Source: DASSUC01 sp035649895 (GTDB lineage: Bacteria; Actinomycetota; Actinomycetes; Mycobacteriales; Micromonosporaceae). From it: a stretch of 50,639 bases of DNA. Both the position numbers and the translations under genes were made by a program. Each line of letters opens with the position of its first letter. Within the stretch, counting starts at the first letter, position 1. Under the pieces are notes generated by a model. The model was not told the DNA's origin. It did no database searches and saw only the letters and a program-made list of their open reading frames with translations. The stretch spans positions 1-50,639 of the forward strand of contig DASRIS010000022.1 of assembly GCA_035649895.1 (NCBI GenBank), in the 5' to 3' direction. Shown in pieces: positions 24,924 through 32,001 of the stretch.

Positions 24924-26000
24924 GTGACCTCCGGGTGCCAGCTCGCGGGCCGGTTCTACCGCGAGGTGGTGGCCCCGCTGCTCGCGGGTGCGCCGCACGC
25001 CGCGGCGCTGCTGGGGGAGGGGTCGGAGGTCCTCGGGTACGACGACGAGGTCTCCACCGACCACTCGTTCGGGCCGCGGGTGCAGCTGTTCCTCTCCCCG
25101 GACGCCGACCCGGGCCCCGTGCACGCCCGCCTGGACCGCCTGCCGCAGCGGTTCGCCGGCTACCCGGTCGCCTTCCCCTACGTTGACCGCCACGACGGCC
25201 GCCCCCACCACCAGGTGGAGGTGACCACTGTGGCGGCGTTCTTCACCGGGCGGCTCGGCACCGACCCGGCCGCCCGGATGGACCTGGGTGACTGGCTGCT
25301 CGCACCCACCCAGCGGCTGGCCACGCTGACCCGCGGCGCGGTGTTCCACGACCCGGACGGCGAGCTGGCGGCGCGCCGGGCGGTGCTCGCGTGGTACCCG
25401 GACGACGTCTGGCGGTACGTGCTCGCCGCCGGCTGGCTGCGGGTCGGGCAGGAGGAGCCGTTCGTCGGCCGGGCCGGCGGGCGCGGCGACGACCTCGGGT
25501 CGGCGGTGGTGGGCGCCCGGCTGGTCCGGGACCTCATCCGGCTGGCGTTCCTGGTCGAGCGGTGCTGGGCGCCGTACAGCAAGTGGCTGGGGCACGCGTT
25601 CGGGCAGCTGCGGCTGGCGGCCGTGGTGGGCCCGTGCCTGCGCGCCGCGCTGCGGGCGCCGGGCTGGCGGGAGCGCGAGGCGGCCCTGTGCGAGGCGGCC
25701 AGCCGGCTGGGCGCCGCAACCAACCGGCTCGGGCTGGCCGCCGAGGTCGACCCGGCGCCGCGCCAGTTCTACACCCGGGACGTACGCGTGGTGCACGCCG
25801 AGCGGTTCACCGCGGCGTTGACGGCCGCCGTCACCGACCCGCAGGTACGTAGCCTGCTGGACCGCCTCGGGTATCGCGCCGGGTCGGCGGTTGGTGCCCT
25901 GCCCGGCGCCGTCGACCAGGCCGTCGACTCGGTGGACGTGCTCTCCTATCCGGACCGGTGCCAGGCGGCCGCCGCGCTCCTCGGCCTCCACCAGAGGTGA
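24924..26000 (+). CDS. DUF4037 nucleotidyltransferase-like protein
   Basis: 358 residues from GTG 24924, which gives the family N-terminus (LAGRFYREVVAPLL). The nucleotidyltransferase signature appears as LLGEGSEVLGYDDEVSTDH, with Gly-Ser and two acidic positions, and a later DRHDGRPHHQVEV. The C-terminal two thirds are helical (WLGHAFGQLRLA). DUF4037 proteins are predicted minimal nucleotidyltransferases, related to aminoglycoside-modifying enzymes; no substrate is known. The start site lies 48 bases from the divergent zinc-ribbon gene. The stop is 62 bases from the following antitoxin gene, across its operator. Confidence 0.82.
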   Translation: MTSGCQLAGRFYREVVAPLLAGAPHAAALLGEGSEVLGYDDEVSTDHSFGPRVQLFLSPDADPGPVHARLDRLPQRFAGYPVAFPYVDRHDGRPHHQVEVTTVAAFFTGRLGTDPAARMDLGDWLLAPTQRLATLTRGAVFHDPDGELAARRAVLAWYPDDVWRYVLAAGWLRVGQEEPFVGRAGGRGDDLGSAVVGARLVRDLIRLAFLVERCWAPYSKWLGHAFGQLRLAAVVGPCLRAALRAPGWREREAALCEAASRLGAATNRLGLAAEVDPAPRQFYTRDVRVVHAERFTAALTAAVTDPQVRSLLDRLGYRAGSAVGALPGAVDQAVDSVDVLSYPDRCQAAAALLGLHQR

Positions 26001-26028
26001 CAGGTACGTTACGTACTTGACGTACCTG
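26001..26028. promoter_or_regulatory. Operator-promoter of the Phd-like TA operon
   Basis: Perfect 9-base inverted repeat CAGGTACGT (26001-26009) / ACGTACCTG (26020-26028) around TACGTACTTG, which itself carries another half site. A -35 TTGACG (26017-26022) lies within it and TTGGCT (26040-26045) 17 bases on can serve as -10. The placement suggests autorepression by the antitoxin. Confidence 0.7.
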
Positions 26029-26062
26029 CTGTGTCCTGCTTGGCTCTGGACGAGGAGGACCT

Positions 26063-26479
26063 ATGCCCGCTGTGCGGTTCAACAGCTACACCGAGGCTCG
26101 CGCCCACCTGAAGGAGCTGCTGGATGCGGCGGAGCGGGGGCGCGTCGCCACAGTCCGGCGCGAGCACGCGACGGCGGCAGTCGTGGATGGGGAGCGCCTG
26201 CGTCACTTCCTCGCCCGCGTCTGCCCGTCCCGGGCGGAGGTGGTGGCGGAGGACGGGGGCTGGACGGTCCTCATCCCCGGCCTTCCCCTCGCTGCTGACG
26301 GAGAGTCGCTCGCTGGTGCGGTCGATAGCATGGTCGATGCGTTGCGCGAGTACGCCGACGACTGGCAGGAGCGCCTACTAGATGCCCCCAACCACCGGGA
26401 GCACTGGGGGTTGGTCCAGATGGTCGTTCTCAGCACCGACGAGCAGCTGCGGGAGTGGCTGGTGGGGCGCAGGCGATGA
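26063..26479 (+). CDS. Phd/YefM-like antitoxin
   Basis: 138 residues; GAGGAGG (26052-26058) precedes ATG 26063. The N-terminus SYTEARAHLKELLDAAERGR with VATVRREHATAAVVDGERL follows the Phd/YefM fold. It is longer than usual: a hydrophobic-acidic C-terminal half (GLPLAADGESLAGAVDSM) resembles HicB-like beta-helix segments, so the protein may combine a Phd-type DNA-binding part with a HicB-like neutralising part. It overlaps the toxin start by four bases (ATGA). Confidence 0.75.
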   Translation: MPAVRFNSYTEARAHLKELLDAAERGRVATVRREHATAAVVDGERLRHFLARVCPSRAEVVAEDGGWTVLIPGLPLAADGESLAGAVDSMVDALREYADDWQERLLDAPNHREHWGLVQMVVLSTDEQLREWLVGRRR

Positions 26480-26901
26480 GCTGGCCAGCACCCACCCGCG
26501 ACGCTCATGACCAGTTCTGCAAGAACGACGGGTGGCGACGAGTCCGCGACGCACGCGGTCGCACCGGCACGCACCACGTCACGTACGAGCTTGCCCTGCC
26601 CGACGGGCGCATCCTGCGTACCCGGATCTCCCACCCACCAGATCGCACCACCTACGGGCCCAGCATCTGGCGGCACATCCTCGAGGATCAGCTCCAGGTG
26701 AGTGAGGAGAGCTTCTGGGCGTGCGTACGAGACGGCGCGAGGCCCGCCCGCGGCGAGGTGGCGGTCCCGGCCGGGTCGCTCCCAGCCGACCTGGTCTACC
26801 TGCTGGTCACCCGCGTCGGGCTGGCCGAGGCGGCGGTCGCACAGATGAGCCGCGACGAGGCGGTAGCGCGGATCCAGCGGTTCTGGGCCGAGGGTGCGTG
26901 A
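26476..26901 (+). CDS. Toxin-like protein (cytotoxic translational repressor family, HicA-like start)
   Basis: 141 residues from ATG 26476. The front DQFCKNDGWRRVRDARGR and HHVTYELALPDGR is reminiscent of HicA (helix, strand with Lys-x-x-G-x-x, then HH), followed by TTYGPSIWRHILEDQLQV and a helical tail. I recall close relatives annotated as cytotoxic translational repressors of TA systems in actinobacteria. Biochemical action is not established; RNA cleavage or ribosome targeting is inferred from the context. Coupled with the preceding antitoxin gene. Confidence 0.7.
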   Translation: MSWPAPTRDAHDQFCKNDGWRRVRDARGRTGTHHVTYELALPDGRILRTRISHPPDRTTYGPSIWRHILEDQLQVSEESFWACVRDGARPARGEVAVPAGSLPADLVYLLVTRVGLAEAAVAQMSRDEAVARIQRFWAEGA

Positions 26902-26983
26902 GTCCCGTCGAGCGGGCGAAGAACGACGGCCAGCCGCAGTGCGCAGGAAACCCTACCCAGCCGGAGCCGCTATGGCGGCGTCG

Positions 26984-27012
26984 TTGTCACCGAAAGAGTT
27001 GAGAGGCATAAT
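26984..27012 (+). promoter_or_regulatory. Strong-looking promoter of the YefM-RelE operon
   Basis: -35 TTGTCA (26984-26989), 17-base spacer, -10 CATAAT (27007-27012). The -10 ends seven bases before ATG 27020, so the mRNA is probably leaderless. A TGTACA palindrome (27016-27021) overlaps the start and may be part of the operator. Confidence 0.6.
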
Positions 27013-27019
27013 TCTGTAC

Positions 27020-27307
27020 ATGACTACGACCCTGCCGCTCGCCGATGTGCGAGACCGCCTCTCGCCGATCGTCAGCTCGGTCGAGACAACGCATGAGCGT
27101 GTCGTCATCACCAAGAACGGCCGTCCATCTGCCGTGCTGATCTCCTACGAAGATCTCGAGTCACTCGAAGAGACGCTGGAGATCCTCTCCGACTGCGGCG
27201 TAGCGCAAGCGATCCGCGAGTCGCTGGCCGATCCGGACCGGTTCAGCATCGACGACATTCGCGGCGATCTGGAAGCGCGCAGCGGCGGCGAAAGCGCCGC
27301 AGCGTGA
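27020..27307 (+). CDS. Phd/YefM (RelB-type) antitoxin
   Basis: 95 residues from ATG 27020, chosen by the promoter spacing; a longer in-frame start at 26894 would run over the preceding gene's stop and the promoter. PhdYeFM signature: LPLADVRDRLSPIVSSVE, THERVVITKNGRPSAVLIS and YEDLESLEETLEIL, then an acidic C-terminal tail that should wrap the toxin. It overlaps the RelE-like gene by four bases (GTGA). Confidence 0.92.
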   Translation: MTTTLPLADVRDRLSPIVSSVETTHERVVITKNGRPSAVLISYEDLESLEETLEILSDCGVAQAIRESLADPDRFSIDDIRGDLEARSGGESAAA

Positions 27308-27570
27308 CCTACCGGATCGAGTTCACCGGGGCTGCGCGCCGCGACATCGCAAAGCTGCCGGAACGCATCGCATGGGCGGTGCTGGAGTTCTGCGCGGGAC
27401 CGCTGGCCGAGAACCCTCACCGGGCTGGTAAGCCGCTCATCGGCGACCTGACCGGACTTCACTCCGCACAACGCGGTGAGTACCGGGTCATCTACGCAGT
27501 ACATGACGACACGGTCGTGGTCGAGGTCGCCTACGTTCAGCGCCGTTCGGACATCTACCGGCCACGGTGA
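27304..27570 (+). CDS. RelE/ParE-family toxin
   Basis: 88 residues from GTG 27304. RelE-type sequence: YRIEFTGAARRDIAKLPERI, then KPLIGDLTGLHSAQRGEYRV with the R-x-G-x-YR motif, and VVVEVAYVQRRSDIYR at the end. RelE toxins cut mRNA in the ribosomal A site; the Arg/Tyr pattern (RGEYRVIYAV, HRSDIYR-like end) favours RelE over ParE. Second gene of a TA pair, directly behind the other TA operon, and convergent with msrB nine bases away. Confidence 0.92.
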   Translation: MTYRIEFTGAARRDIAKLPERIAWAVLEFCAGPLAENPHRAGKPLIGDLTGLHSAQRGEYRVIYAVHDDTVVVEVAYVQRRSDIYRPR

Positions 27571-27579
27571 CCGTTCTGG

Positions 27580-27990
27580 CTACCGCTCCTCGTGCGGCTC
27601 CAGCGTCAGGCTGACCGAGTTGATGCAGTACCGCTGGTCGGTCGGGGTCGGGTAGCCCTCACCCTCGAACACGTGGCCCAGGTGGGAGTCGCACCGGGCG
27701 CAGCGCACCTCGGTACGGACCATGCCGAAGGACCGGTCGGAGATGTAGCGGACCCGGTCCTCGGCGAGCGGGGTAAAGAACGACGGCCAGCCGCAGTGCG
27801 AGTCGAACTTGGTGTCGCTGCTGAACAGCTCGGCCCCGCAGGCCCGGCAGCGGTAGACCCCGCGGGTCTTCGTCGACACGTACTCCCCGGTCCACGCCGG
27901 CTCGGTGCCGGCCTGGCGCAGCACCCGGAACTCCTCCGGGCGCAGCCGTGCCCGCCACTCGTCCTCGGTCGTCGGCAGTGCTTCGGTCAT
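27580..27990 (-). CDS. msrB: Peptide methionine-R-sulfoxide reductase
   Basis: 136 residues, normal length. It reduces the R epimer of methionine sulfoxide in proteins. Structural Zn is held by C48/C51 (CRAC) and C97/C100 (CARC); HCGWPSF and SHLGHVFEGEG are conserved; the catalytic Cys122 is in RYCINSVSL. No selenocysteine. A TACGGT box (27997-28002) six bases before ATG 27990 indicates a leaderless mRNA, mirrored by the same arrangement for the divergent polymerase gene. Confidence 0.95.
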   Translation of the reverse strand: MTEALPTTEDEWRARLRPEEFRVLRQAGTEPAWTGEYVSTKTRGVYRCRACGAELFSSDTKFDSHCGWPSFFTPLAEDRVRYISDRSFGMVRTEVRCARCDSHLGHVFEGEGYPTPTDQRYCINSVSLTLEPHEER

Positions 27991-28028
27991 CCCCCGACCG
28001 TACGCGGTGCGGCTAGGGTCGGGGGATG
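27988..28028. promoter_or_regulatory. Mirror-symmetric divergent leaderless promoter msrB / polymerase
   Basis: A perfect 12-base inverted repeat, CATCCCCCGACC (27988-27999) and GGTCGGGGGATG (28017-28028), contains both start codons. Facing -10 boxes are TACGGT on the minus strand (27997-28002) and TAGGGT on the plus strand (28014-28019), each six bases from its ATG. Only 35 bases separate the two starts, so the two transcription units share one control point. Confidence 0.6.
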
Positions 28029-29054
28029 GGGAAGGCGCAGGCGGTGGAGCTGGAGGTTGCCGGCCGCAGCGTGCGGCTGTCCAACCCGGACAAGATCTAC
28101 TTTCCGGAACGCGGGTTCACCAAGCAGGACGTGGTCTCCTACTACCTGGCGGTGGGTGACGGGATCCTGCGGGCGCTGCGGGAGCGGCCGACCACGCTGC
28201 AGCGCTTCCCCGAAGGCATCGACGGGGAGATGTTCTTCCAGAAGCGCGTGCCAACCCGCGGCGTGCCGCCCTGGGTGGAGACGGTCGAGATCAAGTTTCC
28301 CAGCGGGCGGACCGCGGACGAGCTGTGCCCCGCCGACCTGGCCCACGTGGCCTGGGCCGCCCAGCTCGGGACGATCGTCTTCCACCCCTGGCCGGTCCGG
28401 CGCGCCGCCGTGGACAACCCGGACGAGCTACGGCTCGACCTCGACCCGCAGCCGGGCACCGACTTCGCCGACGCGGTAGAGGTGGCCGCCGCGGTCAAGG
28501 GGCTCCTCGACGAGCTGGGCTGGGTCGGGTTCCCGAAGACCTCCGGCGGCCGGGGCGTGCACGTCTACGTCCGCACCCAGCCGAGCTGGTCCTTTGTCGA
28601 CGTACGCCGGGCCACCATCGCGTTCGCCCGGGAGGTCGAGCGGCGCTGCTCGCTCGCGACCACGGCGTGGTGGAAGGAGGAGCGGGGCGAGCACGTCTTC
28701 ATCGACTACAACCAGATGGCGCGGGACCGCACCATCGCGTGCGCGTACTCGCTGCGGGCCAACAAGCGGGCGACCGTCTCCACGCCGGTGACCTGGGACG
28801 AGCTGCCGGACGTTGAGCCGGACGACTTCGACCTGCGCACCGTGCCCACCCGGTTCGAGCGGGTCGGCGACCCGCACGCGGAGATCGACGCGGTTCGCCA
28901 CGACATCACCCCGTTGCTGGAGTGGGCCGAGCGGGACGAGCGGCAAGGGGCGGGCGACATGCCGTACCCGCCGGACCACCCGAAGATGCCGGGCGAGCCC
29001 AAGCGCGTGCAGCCGAGCCGGGACACCCGGTTCACCAGGGGAAGGAGCGAGTAG
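28026..29054 (+). CDS. LigD-like DNA polymerase/primase (PolDom) of NHEJ type
   Basis: 342 residues; stand-alone polymerase domain without ligase or phosphoesterase parts. It is an archaeo-eukaryotic-primase fold enzyme: LSNPDKIYFPERGFTK at the start, FFQKRVPTRG, the metal site LRLDLDP (Asp138, Asp140), TSGGRGVHVYV and DYNQMARDRTIACAYSLR. Family knowledge: such polymerases fill gaps and add nucleotides, often ribonucleotides, during end joining or excision repair, with Ku and LigC/LigD. The LigC gene is 6.8 kb further on; no Ku gene is in the window. ATG 28026 is fixed by the promoter symmetry with msrB. Confidence 0.92.
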   Translation: MGKAQAVELEVAGRSVRLSNPDKIYFPERGFTKQDVVSYYLAVGDGILRALRERPTTLQRFPEGIDGEMFFQKRVPTRGVPPWVETVEIKFPSGRTADELCPADLAHVAWAAQLGTIVFHPWPVRRAAVDNPDELRLDLDPQPGTDFADAVEVAAAVKGLLDELGWVGFPKTSGGRGVHVYVRTQPSWSFVDVRRATIAFAREVERRCSLATTAWWKEERGEHVFIDYNQMARDRTIACAYSLRANKRATVSTPVTWDELPDVEPDDFDLRTVPTRFERVGDPHAEIDAVRHDITPLLEWAERDERQGAGDMPYPPDHPKMPGEPKRVQPSRDTRFTRGRSE

Positions 29055-29253
29055 CCGAGCGGGTGGCTCGGCGGCGTGGGACAACTCGCCCGCCATCTCT
29101 GAGTGGTGGCAGGCCCGCCGCCGCGTGCTGAAGGTCTGCCGGGCGGTGGCCGGACCGGGCCCTGCCTAGCAGGCAGGAGGTTCGCCGAGCCGGCAGTCGG
29201 GTATACGGGCGGAGATCGGCACGTAGATGACATTCTAGAGAGGAGTGGTGTCA

Positions 29254-29715
29254 ATGCGTGGGAACCGCCGTATTCGTACCAGGGTTGTCTGCGCCCTGGT
29301 TGCCCTGGGAGCAGCCTTGACACTCGCGCTGGCGGCCGCTGCACCGGCCCACGCGATCTACGCCAAGATGTCGAACGTTCTCGACGCCCCGGCGGCCATC
29401 GGCGGTGTGGTTCCCGCCGGAGTGGGCACCATCGACCAGTGCCGCAGCCCTGGGTACCTGTTCGACCTGACGGTGGACGTCAACAACGTGAACCTCGCCG
29501 ACGGCACGTCCCTGACGGTGACCTACGGTGGGCTGGACGGGCACCCGGAGGGCGCTACTCCGCTGGGAAGCTTCGTGCTGAGCAACGGCACCGGGCACTT
29601 CTCCGGCTCCCGCTCGGGGCCGGCTGGGGCCAATGACAACCTGTATGTCCTCAATGGCGGCGTCATCATCCTGACGGCCACCGACCGCTGGGATGCCACC
29701 CAGTTCAGCTGCTGA
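29254..29715 (+). CDS. Small secreted protein, unknown function
   Basis: 153 residues from ATG 29254, with AGAGAGGAG about eight bases upstream. Clear Sec signal: RRIRTR, hydrophobic core VVCALVALGAALTLALAAAA and a PAHA cleavage site near residue 34. The mature ~120 residues are rich in Gly, Asn, Thr, Val and look beta-stranded; two cysteines (IDQCRSP and the C-terminal FSC) may pair. No family recognised. It stands alone between the polymerase and a K+ channel gene. Confidence 0.78.
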   Translation: MRGNRRIRTRVVCALVALGAALTLALAAAAPAHAIYAKMSNVLDAPAAIGGVVPAGVGTIDQCRSPGYLFDLTVDVNNVNLADGTSLTVTYGGLDGHPEGATPLGSFVLSNGTGHFSGSRSGPAGANDNLYVLNGGVIILTATDRWDATQFSC

Positions 29716-29783
29716 GATATCGCCCCTGGAAGGGAGCCGACCGGGCCGGTCCCCGCGGGTGGTGCTGGTGCACCATGGGGCCT

Positions 29784-30314
29784 ATGGCACGCAGGGAGCC
29801 CTTCGACATCTGGCTGCCGGTCCGGCTGGTCTACCGCGGGCTGGTGTGGGTCGCGAACCGGCCGAAGGCATTGATCGGGTCGTACTTCGCCATGCTCGCG
29901 GTCGGCGGAGCGCTCTACAGCATCTTTGAGCGCAAGAACTTCGGTGAGGCGGTGTGGTGGGCGGTGGTGACCGCCTCGACCGTCGGCTACGGCGACACGT
30001 ACCCGCTCACAGCAGCCGGCCGGATCGTCGCCGGCCTGCTCATCTCGACCATGGTCCTGCTGGTGATCCCGCTGATCACCGCACACTTCGCCAGCAAGCT
30101 GATCGTGGACCAGGATGCCTTCCGGCACGAGGAGCAGGAGGAGATCAAGAACACCCTCCGGGAGATCCGGGCGCTGCTGGCCGACCGCCGGGACCGCGGG
30201 GACGTCGCGCCCGCAGACCCACCCGGGACCCGCGAGCGAACCAGCCGCGAGCCGGCCAGTCCCAGCGAGACGGCCAGCCGCGAGCCGGCCAGCGTCAGCG
30301 AGCCGGGCAGGTGA
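29784..30314 (+). CDS. Small two-TM potassium channel
   Basis: 176 residues from ATG 29784; an ATG at 29775 in frame is equally possible. KcsA-like layout: TM1 about 29-47, pore helix and filter TVGYGD (66-71), TM2 about 80-103, then an acidic coiled-coil-like tail (EEQEEIKNTLREIRALL) and a low-complexity end with repeated EPAS units coded by a degenerate DNA repeat. No RCK domain, so gating must be intrinsic, as by pH in KcsA. The stop region overlaps the end of the convergent hydrolase gene by 20 bases. Confidence 0.9.
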   Translation: MARREPFDIWLPVRLVYRGLVWVANRPKALIGSYFAMLAVGGALYSIFERKNFGEAVWWAVVTASTVGYGDTYPLTAAGRIVAGLLISTMVLLVIPLITAHFASKLIVDQDAFRHEEQEEIKNTLREIRALLADRRDRGDVAPADPPGTRERTSREPASPSETASREPASVSEPGR

Positions 30315-31881
30315 GCCCGGCGTCCGGCACATCGACCTCGATCAGGTACGCGTTGACGGCCTGGACGATGCAGCGCGACTCCGGGTAGGCGGTGTGCCCC
30401 TCGCCCTGCCAGGTCACCACGACGCCCACGCCGAGCATCTGGGCGAGCTTCGGCGTCTGCTCGTACGGCGTGGCGGGGTCACCGGTCGTGCCCACCACCA
30501 CGATCGGCGGCGCGCCGGTCGCCGGCCCGGTCGGGTAGGGGTCGCGCCCTCCCGGCCACTGGGCGCAGGTCAGCAGGCTCACCGCCAGCACCGCCCCGAA
30601 GAGCGGGTACTTCGCCCGCCACTGGCCCTGCAGCTCGCGTACCCGCGCGATGGTGACCTTCTCCTCCTCGTCCGCGCAGTTCACCGCGGTGTTGGCGTCG
30701 AACAGGTTGCTGTAGCGCCCGGACGCGTCGCGCTCGGCGTACCGGTCGGCCAGGGTGAACACGCCGCTGGCGTCGCCGCGGCCGAGCCGGGACATCGCCG
30801 AGGCCAGCTCGGTCCAGCCCTGCTGCGTGTAGAGGGAGGAGACCACCGCGGTCACGATCCAGCCGGCGGTGGCCGGCCGGCCGTCCCGGCCGCGCACCGG
30901 CGCCCGGCGGGCGGCGTTGAGCGCGGTGGTCACCGCGGCCCGGGCGTCCGGACCGATCGGGCACTGCGAGCCGCGGTCCCGGCACCATGAGGCGAAGCTG
31001 CTGAACGCCCGCTCGAACCCGACCGCCTGGCTCTCCGACCCCTCGACCAGCCCTTGCCGCGGGTCGACCGCGCCGTCGAGCACGAAGGCCCGGATACTGC
31101 GCGGGAAGAGCTGGGCGTACGTGGCACCGAGCAGCGTCCCGTACGAGTACCCCAGGTAGGTGATCTTTTCGTCGCCGACGGCGGTGCGCACCGCGTCCAT
31201 GTCCCGGGCGGCCTGCTCGGTGGAGAACAGGCGCAGGCTGTCCCCGTACTTCGCCTGGCAGCCCGCCCCGATCTTGGCGGTCAGCGCGACCAGCCCGTCG
31301 AAGTCCGCCTGGCTGACCGGGTCCGGCTCGTGGGCGAACGACGCGTCCAGGTCGGCGTCTGAGATGCACTCGACCGCGCTCGACCGACCGACCCCCCGCG
31401 GGTCGAAGCCGACGATGTCGAACCGGCGCAGGACCTCCTGCGGCAGGCCGGCGGAGAGGTAGACGGCGAGGCTCACGCCGGAGCCGCCGGGGCCGCCCGG
31501 GTTGACCACGAGCGAGCCGATCCGGTCCCGCTGCCGGCTGGACCTGGCCCGCAGCAGGGCGATGTCAAAGGTCTCCCCACCGCCCGAAGACGCGCCCGGC
31601 GAGGCACCTGGCGACGCGCCGGGGGAGGCACCGGCCCCGGATGAGGCGGTGGCCCAGTCGCGCGGCACCTGGATCGTCGCGCACTCGTAGCTCATGCTGG
31701 CCGGCACCTGCCCGACCAGCTCCCTGGCGACCTCCGGGCACGGGCTCCACCGCGCGGCCCCGCTGCCGGGGGCGGCGGGAGGCGGCGGCACCGGCGCCGG
31801 CCGGTTCCCGGTGCAGCCGGCAGCAGCGAGGGCGGCCACCACCAGCAGGCCGGCCATGAGCCGGCGGAGCGGCGCGATCAC
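30295..31881 (-). CDS. Secreted lipoprotein alpha/beta hydrolase (Tap/SlpD-like peptidase S33 family)
   Basis: 528 residues from GTG 31881. Lipoprotein signal MIAPLRRLMAGLL with lipobox LAAAGC, then a Pro/Ser/Ala-rich linker with GASP repeats (about 80-98). Alpha/beta hydrolase core: LVVNPGGPGGSG oxyanion loop, FDPRGVGRSS, nucleophile Ser246 in GYSYGTLLG, Asp in VGTTGDPATPYEQ and His in GEGHTAY, the TAP-like C-terminal domain. Relatives in Streptomyces are tripeptidyl/mycelium-associated aminopeptidases. Probably it trims peptides at the cell surface. TAGCCT (31888-31893, minus) six bases before GTG 31881 suggests leaderless expression. Confidence 0.93.
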   Translation of the reverse strand: MIAPLRRLMAGLLVVAALAAAGCTGNRPAPVPPPPAAPGSGAARWSPCPEVARELVGQVPASMSYECATIQVPRDWATASSGAGASPGASPGASPGASSGGGETFDIALLRARSSRQRDRIGSLVVNPGGPGGSGVSLAVYLSAGLPQEVLRRFDIVGFDPRGVGRSSAVECISDADLDASFAHEPDPVSQADFDGLVALTAKIGAGCQAKYGDSLRLFSTEQAARDMDAVRTAVGDEKITYLGYSYGTLLGATYAQLFPRSIRAFVLDGAVDPRQGLVEGSESQAVGFERAFSSFASWCRDRGSQCPIGPDARAAVTTALNAARRAPVRGRDGRPATAGWIVTAVVSSLYTQQGWTELASAMSRLGRGDASGVFTLADRYAERDASGRYSNLFDANTAVNCADEEEKVTIARVRELQGQWRAKYPLFGAVLAVSLLTCAQWPGGRDPYPTGPATGAPPIVVVGTTGDPATPYEQTPKLAQMLGVGVVVTWQGEGHTAYPESRCIVQAVNAYLIEVDVPDAGLTCPAR

Positions 31882-31887
31882 CGTTCC

Positions 31888-31893
31888 AGGCTA
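31888..31893 (-). promoter_or_regulatory. -10 box of leaderless hydrolase transcript
   Basis: On the minus strand TAGCCT ends six bases before GTG 31881. No ribosome site is present, consistent with leaderless translation. Confidence 0.45.
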
Positions 31894-31920
31894 CGGGCTG
31901 GCCGCCACAACCGCGCTGCC

Positions 31921-31990
31921 GGCGCGAGGCCTCCCGAACCAAGGTGAGGCGTCCCGCACCGGCGCGAGGCGTCCCGGACCGCGGTGAGCC
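31921..31990. repeat. 20-bp tandem repeat 3' of the binding-protein gene
   Basis: Units 31921-31940, 31941-31960, 31961-31980 and a partial one after. Each has the form GGCGCGAGGCgTCCCGgACC. It lies between the 3' end of the STAND/binding-protein pair and the start of the hydrolase gene, all on the minus strand. Confidence 0.85.
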
Positions 31991-32001
31991 GAGGTCCGGC
32001 C

